NCBI RefSeq assembly: GCF_022815725.1
Contig: NZ_JALGRF010000009.1
Span: 62,001-126,000, forward strand
Reading direction: 5' to 3'
Length of the DNA stretch: 64,000 bases
Source: Streptomyces sp. APSN-46.1
Lineage (GTDB): Bacteria > Actinomycetota > Actinomycetes > Streptomycetales > Streptomycetaceae
A program made the translations under genes and the position numbers. Of this stretch, positions 57,697 to 64,000 are shown piece by piece. The notes below the pieces were generated by a model. That model made no database searches, had not been told where the DNA came from, and saw only the letters and a program-made list of their open reading frames with translations. How positions within the stretch are numbered: the stretch's first letter is position 1; each line of letters opens with the position of its first letter.

Positions 57697-60600
57697 CTAG
57701 CGGGGCACAGGGGGCACCTCAAGGCCCAGGAACTCGCTCCTTGAGCCGTCCAGCATCTGTAGGGCCCAGTTCAGCCACTTGATGCCCTCGCAGTAGATCG
57801 CCACCGGGCGGCGCTGGGTCTGGTAGGTGTCCATGACCGTGCCGTCCAGCTCCTTCTGGAAGTGGAAGGGCGGCATGGCGGTGAAGTGCTGCCCCATCGT
57901 GAACACGAACCGGATCAGCCAGTACGGGTCGTCCCGCAGGTAGGCCGACTCGGGGTCGTCCAACCGGAGCGCGGCGGTCATCACGGACGCGAAGTGGTCT
58001 TCCATGCCTTCGGGCACCTCGGTGTTGACCGTGCCGCCGTTGGGCACCACGTCGCGCACCCGGTACGCCCGCTGGTACGGATTGCCGTCCAGGAACGCGA
58101 TCTCCACGCTCGGGGTCTTCCCCGCACCGGTGTCGACGGTCATCGTGAACTGCTCGCAGTGGATCTCGTCGTAGTGACCGATGGAGTTGTGCCAGGGCTT
58201 GTTGTCGTACATCGGGTCGTCACGGACGTCCTTGCCCTCACCCTTGAACCCGATGGCCCGCGGATCGAGGAACTTGATCCCCAGCGACGTGGGAGTGATG
58301 GCCTCCAGTGCCGCGGTGATCTCCTCCCGCGGCGCACCCGATTCGATGACTCGCTGGGCGTGCAGCAGCGGCTCGACGTCGGTGACCTTGATGTTCTCGG
58401 TGTTCGTATCGCCCATGACGAGCGAGTGGAAGGCCGGTTCGAGGATCGCGAGGAACTCGGGCGATTCCCGGAACCGCTTCAACAGGGCTGAGGAGTTGAG
58501 GTAGGAGACGCCGTTGATGACGATCCGCTCGGTGTCGAGGAGATGCGCGTCGAAGGTACGGGGCGCTGTGCGGCGGCACAGGTCCAGGCGGTCCTCGATC
58601 TTCCTGAAGTAGGAGATGTCCAGCGTCTCGCCCGGCGCCGGGACACGGCCCACGCTGTGCACGTCCTCGTTCAGGACGCGGACGATGAGCTCGTAGAGGC
58701 GGGCGACCACCGCCGGCGGCGGTGCCTGCTTCTCGACGAAGCGGCTGACTTCGTCCCCCGCCACGTAGCTCATCTCGTAGATGACTTCCTTGTCGACCGT
58801 ACGGCCGCCGTGGCGCAGATGGGGCGGGACGGGGGCGTCCCGCTCCAGGACGGTGTAGACCTCGGGGAAGTAGCCGCGCACCGATTCGGGCAGGCCCTGG
58901 AGGAACTCGGCCTGCCGCTTGGCCTTCACGAACGGCGGCAGCATCACTCCGGCCCCGTCCGGGTCCCACCGCGCGGTCGTCAGGGCTTCGCTCAGGATCT
59001 TCCGGACGGTGATGTGCTCTTCGCCGTCCTTCCTGACGAAGATCGTCATGGACTCGCTGCCGCCCTTGCCGAAGCTGACGATCGACTCGTCGATGTTGAC
59101 GTAGGCGTAGACCGTGCTGGGGAGGAGCCTGCGGCCCTGCGCGTTGTCCAGGACGCATTCGTTCTCATTGGTCAGGGCGAGGACGCAGGCGTACTCGAAC
59201 TCGTCCAGCGCCGGGTTGAGACGCTTGTGCCGGGCCTCCGCCGGATCCGTGACGTGGACGACCCGCGTGTGGCACGGTCCCGCGTCGACGGCGGCGGCGT
59301 CCAGGTCCGAACCGAGGGCGATGATCTGGCAGTTGCCGTTGAGGTGGATCCGCCGCCGCACCTCGGTGCTGAGGGCGCTCCCCCGCAGTACGGCACTGCT
59401 GGCGTCCCGCAGGTCCTTCTTGGACTGGATCGGCACGCCCTCGGGCGAGATCACGGGAAGTTCGGCACCGGCGATCCGGTCCAGGAACCGCTCCACGGCC
59501 TCTTCCCGCGGGCTCGCCGTGTGCAGGGTCATCACGTCGGCGAGGGAGACCGCGCCGGAGACGGCCAGCGCGGTCAGCCAGCCCGCCGTGTCGCCGCCTT
59601 CCAGGTAGTGGTCGCTCTGCGCGAACAGCACGGGCCGGTGCGCGACGAGGGTGTGGAACAGCAGGTACGGGTAGACGACGCGGTGGTCCACCCGGGAGCT
59701 GTCGTCGTCGACGCGCAGGTCTTCGAGCATCTGCTGGTACCGCTGGAGCGCTTCCGGCTCAGTCTCCAGGAGCGTGCGGGTCCTGCGGACCAGACGGTCC
59801 TCGTCCAGGTCGGCGAGCCCGTCGAAGTGGACGACCACCACTTCCGGGCGGTCGGTGTCGCTCGTTCGCGTCTCGGCATCGCCCGCGTGGTCGATGACGC
59901 TGAGCTCGACATAGGCCTTGCCGAGGAGGGCGGGGTCATCGCTGATGATCCGCTTCTTCAGCCGCGCCCTGGTGACCAGTTCACCCCGGTCGACGGCGAT
60001 GAGCTGCCGGTAGTTCCGCGTGTGCTGGAAGACCTCGAGGAACTGGTAGAAGGCGGGCGACCCCTCCCTGTCGGGGCACAGCATCTCCGCGGTGATGACG
60101 CGCCCGAGCATGTGGGAGAAGTACTCGTCGCAGGCGTCGCTCTCCGCGGCGAGGCGGAACAGGTCGCGCAGGGAGTCGTAGTGCCCGTTCTCCAGGTGGT
60201 GCCCGTTCTCCGGCCGCTCCCCCGTGGCGTGCAACTTCTCCAGCTGGGCCATCAGGCCGTCCACCACGGTGACCGCGCGCAGGAACCGCTCGGTGTCCTC
60301 GCGGCCCGTGCAGGCCATGACGGGGGTGGCGACGTTGTTGTCCTTCAGCAGCTGCACGGACTTGTTGCCGAGGCCGAGCTCCAGAATCATGTCCACGTCG
60401 AGGCCGCTCAGGACGGTGCAGGTGTCCTGGGACGTCATGACCTGGTCGGTCATGGCCAGGATGCCCTGGCGGACGTCGTCCGCGGTGGTGAGCAGTGACC
60501 TGGTGTGGTTCGCCACCACCGGGATGCGGGGCTTGGCGAACCCGACCCGGTTGAGGTCGAGGAACTGTTCCAGGGCCTGGCGGGCGGGCCGCATCCGCGC

Positions 60601-61434
60601 GGAGTGCGCCAGGAAGACGGTCGGGTCCTTCAGGTTCTCGGTGGTCACGTGCGGGAAGGCGGTGACGAACCGGTCGAACTCGCCCTTGATGCCGGAGCGG
60701 ACGTAGATGTTCGCCTGCGTCGGCGCATAGGTCTTGTGCACCTCGACATCCCTGAGCGGGTACGCCGCGCGCATCGCGTCCAGGGCCGCCGCGAGGGCTT
60801 CCGCGTCCCGCGCCTTCACCGCGACCACGTGGGACGGCTCCGGTATCAACGGCGCGCGGCGGACGGAGTCGGGCAGGTAGCAGGCGATGTTCCGGGCGAA
60901 CGCCTCGTCGGTGCTCCGGGCGCCGGCGGCGAGGAGCATCAGGGGCGTGAACGCCTGGGCGATCTTGACGCCGTCGAAGACCGACAGGGAGCCGCTCGCC
61001 ACCGCGGCCGTCAGGATGCCGAAGCTCTCGCCGGTGTACGCGATGAAGCTGACGGGCGTCCCGTTCTTCTCCGCCCGGTCCCGCAGGTAGGCGTCCAGGG
61101 CCAGGCTGTGCACCAGCAGGGCCGCTCCGACATAGCCCTGCCGCTCCATCTTCCCCTCGGGGAGATTCTCGGGTGCGGTGAGCAGCAGATCGGGCCGGCC
61201 GGGGAAACCGAGGGCGCGGGCGGCGTCCTGGTAGATGCGGGTGACCTCGGGGACCTTGGAGTCGAGGAGGGAACGGCCGAGGTTCTGGTAGGCGGCCCGG
61301 CTTCCCAGGCCGGGAAAGAACCCGGCGATGCGTGTGCGGTCCTTGGTGCTGAGGACCTCTTCGACGAGTGCGGGCCGGTCGCCGCCGGTCAGGGGCTGGG
61401 TGGCCTGGGAGGTGGAGCGTGGCACGTGCGTCAC
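57697..61434 (-). CDS. Acyltransferase fused to a degenerate AT-like region and a kinase-like C-terminal domain
   Basis: A 1245-residue protein, first gene of the cluster. Residues 30-410 are a FabD-type acyltransferase: GFFPGLGSRAAYQNLGRSLL, nucleophile Ser137 in IAYTGESFGILTAAVASGSL, and His in FLAHSARMRPARQALEQFLD. A second AT-like stretch near 560-650 has HYLEGGDTAGWLTALAVSGA where GHSxGE is expected, so its Ser is lost. Residues about 760-1130 resemble a protein-kinase/aminoglycoside-phosphotransferase fold: N-lobe Lys in HITVRKILSEAL, hinge-like YEMSYVAGDEVSRF, catalytic loop HSLVMGDTNTENIKV near 1010 with D and N, and metal site IKFLDPRAIGF near 1055. GTG 61434 and GTG 61425 are alternative starts, the latter with better AAGG spacing. 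It would load malonyl onto ACP. The kinase-like half is of unknown purpose. Confidence 0.78.
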   Translation of the reverse strand: MTHVPRSTSQATQPLTGGDRPALVEEVLSTKDRTRIAGFFPGLGSRAAYQNLGRSLLDSKVPEVTRIYQDAARALGFPGRPDLLLTAPENLPEGKMERQGYVGAALLVHSLALDAYLRDRAEKNGTPVSFIAYTGESFGILTAAVASGSLSVFDGVKIAQAFTPLMLLAAGARSTDEAFARNIACYLPDSVRRAPLIPEPSHVVAVKARDAEALAAALDAMRAAYPLRDVEVHKTYAPTQANIYVRSGIKGEFDRFVTAFPHVTTENLKDPTVFLAHSARMRPARQALEQFLDLNRVGFAKPRIPVVANHTRSLLTTADDVRQGILAMTDQVMTSQDTCTVLSGLDVDMILELGLGNKSVQLLKDNNVATPVMACTGREDTERFLRAVTVVDGLMAQLEKLHATGERPENGHHLENGHYDSLRDLFRLAAESDACDEYFSHMLGRVITAEMLCPDREGSPAFYQFLEVFQHTRNYRQLIAVDRGELVTRARLKKRIISDDPALLGKAYVELSVIDHAGDAETRTSDTDRPEVVVVHFDGLADLDEDRLVRRTRTLLETEPEALQRYQQMLEDLRVDDDSSRVDHRVVYPYLLFHTLVAHRPVLFAQSDHYLEGGDTAGWLTALAVSGAVSLADVMTLHTASPREEAVERFLDRIAGAELPVISPEGVPIQSKKDLRDASSAVLRGSALSTEVRRRIHLNGNCQIIALGSDLDAAAVDAGPCHTRVVHVTDPAEARHKRLNPALDEFEYACVLALTNENECVLDNAQGRRLLPSTVYAYVNIDESIVSFGKGGSESMTIFVRKDGEEHITVRKILSEALTTARWDPDGAGVMLPPFVKAKRQAEFLQGLPESVRGYFPEVYTVLERDAPVPPHLRHGGRTVDKEVIYEMSYVAGDEVSRFVEKQAPPPAVVARLYELIVRVLNEDVHSVGRVPAPGETLDISYFRKIEDRLDLCRRTAPRTFDAHLLDTERIVINGVSYLNSSALLKRFRESPEFLAILEPAFHSLVMGDTNTENIKVTDVEPLLHAQRVIESGAPREEITAALEAITPTSLGIKFLDPRAIGFKGEGKDVRDDPMYDNKPWHNSIGHYDEIHCEQFTMTVDTGAGKTPSVEIAFLDGNPYQRAYRVRDVVPNGGTVNTEVPEGMEDHFASVMTAALRLDDPESAYLRDDPYWLIRFVFTMGQHFTAMPPFHFQKELDGTVMDTYQTQRRPVAIYCEGIKWLNWALQMLDGSRSEFLGLEVPPVPR

Positions 61435-61774
61435 CTTCTCGGATTGGGATGTGCGGAGAAGAAGGCACCTACGTTCCGTCGAGGTGCTTCACGCGCTCGC
61501 CTTTGGGCGCGGGAAATGAGCTTCCCGAGGAAACTCACCGGGAATGCGCCCGACGGTTCCCATCGGGCTGTGAAAGTAATACTGCCCGACCCGTTAAGCC
61601 GCTTCAATGAAATCCAATACAGGCTCTGTCATGGACTTAAAGGAAAAACAAGGGAGTTTTCAAGGACCGTCAAGAAAGGTCAGAGAAGTGTCAACTTCGC
61701 TGGTGAGGAGCTTGTTACGGCCGTTGTCAACTCTTTTTACGCCTCCTTGGCGCGCCGTCCGACAGGAAACAAAA
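61435..61774 (-). other. Promoter region of the biosynthetic cluster
   Basis: The interval between the AT-kinase start and the MFS terminator contains no gene. It is AT-richer than its surroundings (for example around 61570-61700), as expected for the main promoter of the coupled minus-strand cluster. I cannot pick out reliable -35/-10 elements or a regulator site. Confidence 0.5.
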
Positions 61775-61818
61775 AGAAGCAGGGCCGAGGAACCGTAAGG
61801 TCCCTCGGCCCTGCTTCT
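61775..61818 (-). terminator. Rho-independent terminator of the MFS gene
   Basis: A perfect 16-bp stem (AGAAGCAGGGCCGAGG at 61775-61790 and its complement at 61803-61818) with a 12-nt loop. Read on the minus strand it is followed by TTTTG, a classical T-tract. It lies 30 bp after the MFS stop and insulates the cluster. Confidence 0.92.
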
Positions 61819-61847
61819 CGAATTTCTTGAAAGCCGTGCGTCCGCTC

Positions 61848-63056
61848 CTACTGAACGCCGGCTTCGGCCTTTTCCACCCGCGGCGCCGCGCCTGCCGAAA
61901 CAGTCTTGGAGGCCGTGGGACGGCCGCCCAGAGAACTGGTCGCGACGACGACGAGTCCGGCGAGGGCGAGGCCGGCACCGACCCAGAGCGGGGAGACGAA
62001 CCCGTACCCGGCGGCGATGGTGAGACCGCCGATCCAGGCGCCGAGGGCGTTGCCGACGTTGAAGGCCGCCACATTGGCGCCGGAGGCCATGGTCGGCGCG
62101 TCCTCGGCGTACTTCATGATGCGCACCATCAGACCGGGCGCCGCCGCGAGGCCGATGGTGCCCATCAGCAGCAGCGCGACGATGGTCGCGATCTTGCTCT
62201 CCGCCGTGAGGGCGAAGACGCTCATGATGACGGCCAGGGCACCGAGGATGCCGATGAGCGCGGCGTTCGGGGACTTGTCGGCGGCCTTGCCGCCGAAGAA
62301 GTTGCCGATGAACGTGCCCACACCGAACAGGACCAGCAGCCACGGCACGGTGCTCGTGGCGAACCCGGACACCTCGGTGAGCGTGAAGGCGATGTACGTG
62401 TAGCCGCCGATGACGCCACCGAAGGCGAGCACGCTGAGCGCGAGGGAGACCCAGACCTGCCCGCGGCGGAAGACGGCGAGTTCGCTGCGCAAGCTCGCCT
62501 GGCCGTCCGAGCTGGACTGCGGAACCAGGACCTGGATGCCGATCAGGGCGATGACACCGATGACCGTGATGGCCCAGAACGTGGAGCGCCAGCCGAACTG
62601 CTGGCCGAGGAAGGTGCCCAGCGGGACGCCGAGGACGTTCGCGGCGGTCAGACCACCGAACATCAGGGCGATGGCGCTGCCCTTCTTGTTCTCGGCGACC
62701 ATGCCGGAGGCGACGACCGCGCCCACTCCGAAGAACGCTCCGTGGCACAGCGCCGCGACGATCCGGCCGACCATGAGCAGCGAGTAGGTCGGGGCGACGG
62801 CGGAGATCAGGTTGCCCGCGATGAACAGCAGCATCAGGCCGAGCAGGACCTTCTTGCGGTCGAGACGGGCGACCGCCGCGGTCAGGCCGACGGCACCGAT
62901 GGCGACGCTCAGCGCATAGCCGGAGACCAGGTACCCGGCGACTGCTTCAGAGACATCGAAGTCGGCCGCCACCTCGGGCAGCAGGCCTACGATCCCGAAC
63001 TCGGTGAGGCCGATACCAAAGCCCCCCAGTGCCAGGGCAATGAGCCCGATAGGCAT
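61848..63056 (-). CDS. MFS exporter, DHA1 family
   Basis: A 402-residue, 12-helix major facilitator protein. Motif A between helices 2 and 3 reads GLTAAVARLDRKKVLLGLML. ALMFGGLTAANVLGVPLGTF is the antiporter motif C-like region of helix 5. The second half starts around residue 205 after a short loop. It resembles AraJ/CmlR-like drug and sugar-efflux permeases. It is divergent from an ArsR-type repressor 204 bp away and next to a polyketide cluster, so it may export the product or a toxic aromatic compound. Its own hairpin terminator shows it is a separate transcript. Confidence 0.9.
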   Translation of the reverse strand: MPIGLIALALGGFGIGLTEFGIVGLLPEVAADFDVSEAVAGYLVSGYALSVAIGAVGLTAAVARLDRKKVLLGLMLLFIAGNLISAVAPTYSLLMVGRIVAALCHGAFFGVGAVVASGMVAENKKGSAIALMFGGLTAANVLGVPLGTFLGQQFGWRSTFWAITVIGVIALIGIQVLVPQSSSDGQASLRSELAVFRRGQVWVSLALSVLAFGGVIGGYTYIAFTLTEVSGFATSTVPWLLVLFGVGTFIGNFFGGKAADKSPNAALIGILGALAVIMSVFALTAESKIATIVALLLMGTIGLAAAPGLMVRIMKYAEDAPTMASGANVAAFNVGNALGAWIGGLTIAAGYGFVSPLWVGAGLALAGLVVVATSSLGGRPTASKTVSAGAAPRVEKAEAGVQ

Positions 63057-63133
63057 GTGAAATCCCTCCGTTGCAGTGGCATGCGGTCCGGGACCGTGCC
63101 TTGCGGAACGTGAACAGATCGAAGTATCGCAGA

Positions 63134-63143
63134 ATATCGATAT
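63134..63143. promoter_or_regulatory. Palindrome in the MFS/ArsR divergent region, operator candidate 1
   Basis: ATATCGATAT is a perfect 10-bp palindrome 78 bp upstream of the MFS start, in a locally AT-rich stretch. It is the likely MFS-side operator of the adjacent ArsR-family protein. Confidence 0.5.
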
Positions 63144-63217
63144 GAGATGTCAAGACGAGTCCGCTCACTGATCCGCGAGGGCGGACAGCCCCCGGCGGCG
63201 CAACGCATCGGTTATCG

Positions 63218-63229
63218 TCGATGTATCGA
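63218..63229. promoter_or_regulatory. Inverted repeat before the ArsR-type gene, operator candidate 2
   Basis: TCGAT-GT-ATCGA is a perfect inverted repeat 31 bp upstream of the regulator start. It shares the TATCGAT core with operator candidate 1, which fits autoregulation and co-regulation of the divergent exporter. Confidence 0.55.
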
Positions 63230-63260
63230 AATCGGCTCTACGTCAGCCCCCGGAAGGCCC

Positions 63261-63620
63261 ATGACGACACACGACATGCCCACGACGGCCGACGTCGCGC
63301 CCCTGCTCGAACCGCTCAAGGCGCTCGCCAACCCGGTGCGGCTCCAGATACTTCAGTGGTTGCGCGACCCGGAAGGCAACTTCCCGGTCAACAAAGACAT
63401 CACGGACCCACGCACGGTCGGAGTGTGCGTCAGCCACATCCAGGCCAAGGCCGGACTGGCCCAGTCCACCGTCTCCGCCTACATGGCCGTGCTCGAACGC
63501 GCCGGCCTCGTCCGCTCCACGCGCGTCGGGAAGTGGACCCACTACCGGCGGGACGAGGAACGCATCACGCGGCTCATCGAGGAGATCGGACAGAGCATCG
63601 GGAGCGTCGGCCTCGCCTGA
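63261..63620 (+). CDS. ArsR/SmtB-family winged-helix repressor
   Basis: A 119-residue protein from the ATG at 63261, with GGAAGG four bases upstream. The winged helix-turn-helix is clear: EPLKALANPVRLQILQWLRD, then the recognition helix AKAGLAQSTVSAYMAVLERA, and the wing GLVRSTRVGKWTHYRRDEER. Only one Cys is present (VGVCVSHI), not the CxC metal site of metal-sensing ArsR, so it likely senses an organic ligand or redox change. Divergent placement from the MFS exporter and matching palindromes in between support local repression of that exporter. Confidence 0.9.
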   Translation: MTTHDMPTTADVAPLLEPLKALANPVRLQILQWLRDPEGNFPVNKDITDPRTVGVCVSHIQAKAGLAQSTVSAYMAVLERAGLVRSTRVGKWTHYRRDEERITRLIEEIGQSIGSVGLA

Positions 63621-63698
63621 CGTCGTTCTCTCTTGAATCCGCAGGCCTGGGGTCGCTCCTGGCGCTCCAGGCCTGTTCCTCGACGTCCACCGCCTCCG

Positions 63699-64000
63699 TC
63701 ACGCCGGAGCCGTTCCCGCTTCCTCCGTCGAGTCCGCGGGCGTCGCATCCGTGGGCATCGAGTCCGCGGGCGTCGAGTCCGCGGGCTCGTCGGCATCGGG
63801 CAAGGCAGTCGTACGCAGGCGCGGGAGCAGCCCCGGGGTGACGAGTCCCGGCAGGATGAGCCGCCACAGCGCGGTGATCCGATCGAGCAGGTCCTGCCTG
63901 TTGCTGTAGGCCTGGGACATCACCTGCAGGCCGGTGAACGCCCCGACGATGGTCGATGCGACTTCCAACGGATCCGTCCCCGGCAGCAGTTCGCCCTGCT
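63699..64000 (-). CDS. C-terminal part of a TetR-family (gamma-butyrolactone-receptor-like) regulator, truncated by window edge
   Basis: The minus-strand frame runs off the right edge, and about 100 C-terminal residues are present. The segment QGELLPGTDPLEVASTIVGA, then FTGLQVMSQAYSNRQDLLDR and ITALWRLILPGLVTPGLLPR, is the ligand-binding helical end of ArpA/ScbR-type TetR proteins (the LWR-LLP motif is typical). It ends in a disordered tail made of PADS-like pentapeptide repeats encoded by a 15-bp tandem repeat. Such receptors control antibiotic clusters, so it may regulate the polyketide cluster. The DNA-binding domain lies outside the window. Confidence 0.75.
   Translation of the reverse strand, partial: QGELLPGTDPLEVASTIVGAFTGLQVMSQAYSNRQDLLDRITALWRLILPGLVTPGLLPRLRTTALPDADEPADSTPADSMPTDATPADSTEEAGTAPA
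63728..63802. repeat. 15-bp tandem repeat, about five units, within the TetR-like gene
   Basis: Units of the form GTCGAGTCCGCGGGC recur at 63728, 63743, 63758 and 63773 with few mismatches, plus a degenerate fifth unit. On the coding strand they give a five-residue period (PADSx/PTDAx) in the protein's C-terminal tail, so copy number changes would stay in frame. Confidence 0.8.

Noticed and set aside
58543..60498. A 651-codon plus-strand open frame opposite the AT-kinase gene
   Set aside because: Antisense frame caused by third-position GC bias; the sequence is low-complexity Val/Gly/Arg/Asp and matches nothing recognisable.
1..64000. tRNA, rRNA, intact transposase or integrase genes
   Set aside because: I saw no cloverleaf-like sequence with CCA context, no rRNA sequence, and no DDE or recombinase signature in any frame.

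Overview
The window is high-GC, gene-dense actinobacterial DNA and almost certainly comes from a Streptomyces chromosome or a close relative. The evidence is the strong G/C third-position bias, many GTG starts, translationally coupled ATGA/GTGA/TGATG junctions, a 2-methylisoborneol (2-MIB)/encapsulin operon, an LppU/SCO3897-type protein, RHS/type VII operons and a large type II polyketide cluster. The content looks like accessory (arm-like) chromosome: defence genes, a toxin operon, a secondary-metabolite cluster and several gene relics.

Left edge (1-6.8 kb): a defence island. It holds the C-terminal end of a Wadjet-type JetC (SMC-like ATPase), a complete JetD (Toprim-like nuclease), and a 1525-residue STAND NTPase with an Mrr-like PD-(D/E)XK head, an NB-ARC-like motor, a long TPR array and a SEC-C tail. 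The STAND gene has an in-frame TTA codon close to its start. Next (7-14.1 kb) comes a minus-strand toxin operon: an SseB-like protein, a WXG100-like protein, a 1581-residue RHS polymorphic toxin with a possible His/Cys caspase-like tip, and a putative immunity protein. Pieces of the 3' end of a corA magnesium-transporter gene lie on both sides of this operon, and a third lies at 27.6 kb.

14.2-19.3 kb: a cobalamin riboswitch precedes a substrate-binding lipoprotein, a FecCD/BtuC-type permease, an ABC ATPase, a FhuF-like [2Fe-2S] protein and a DUF7676-like protein, probably a corrinoid or metal-chelate uptake operon. 19.4-22.7 kb holds two Pro/Gln-rich membrane proteins, a strong terminator, an ABC-ATPase pseudogene and a DUF4239-like membrane protein. 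22.8-26.4 kb is the 2-MIB operon: family 2B encapsulin shell with cyclic-nucleotide-binding domain, 2-MIB synthase, GPP C-methyltransferase. 26.4-27.75 kb is a decayed zone. 27.8-29.9 kb has a methyltransferase, a 29-residue membrane peptide, an ECF sigma factor and a DUF2892-like protein.

30-39.1 kb: a sugar-utilisation locus with a LacI regulator, a CUT1 ABC importer, a GH35 beta-galactosidase, and a secreted protein with sialidase-like, Ig-like and ricin-lectin domains, closed by a strong terminator.

39.2-61.4 kb: one minus-strand biosynthetic cluster of about 21 genes, nearly all coupled or overlapping. It encodes two active ketosynthases, two ketosynthase-like proteins lacking the active-site Cys, two ACPs, two hotdog dehydratases, a ketoreductase, a double-hotdog protein, an alpha/beta hydrolase, a ligase-carrier-thioesterase protein, an HCCA-isomerase-like protein, an NAD-dependent epimerase/dehydratase, an O-methyltransferase and an FAD monooxygenase. 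The set fits a highly reducing type II PKS making a polyene acyl chain. Its unusual parts are three small DsrEFH/TusBCD-like sulfur-relay proteins, an acyltransferase fused to a degenerate second acyltransferase and a kinase-like domain, and an unrecognised 492-residue protein. The right edge holds an MFS exporter divergent from an ArsR-type repressor with palindromic operators, and the 3' part of a TetR-family regulator. I found no tRNA, rRNA, CRISPR array or intact insertion sequence.
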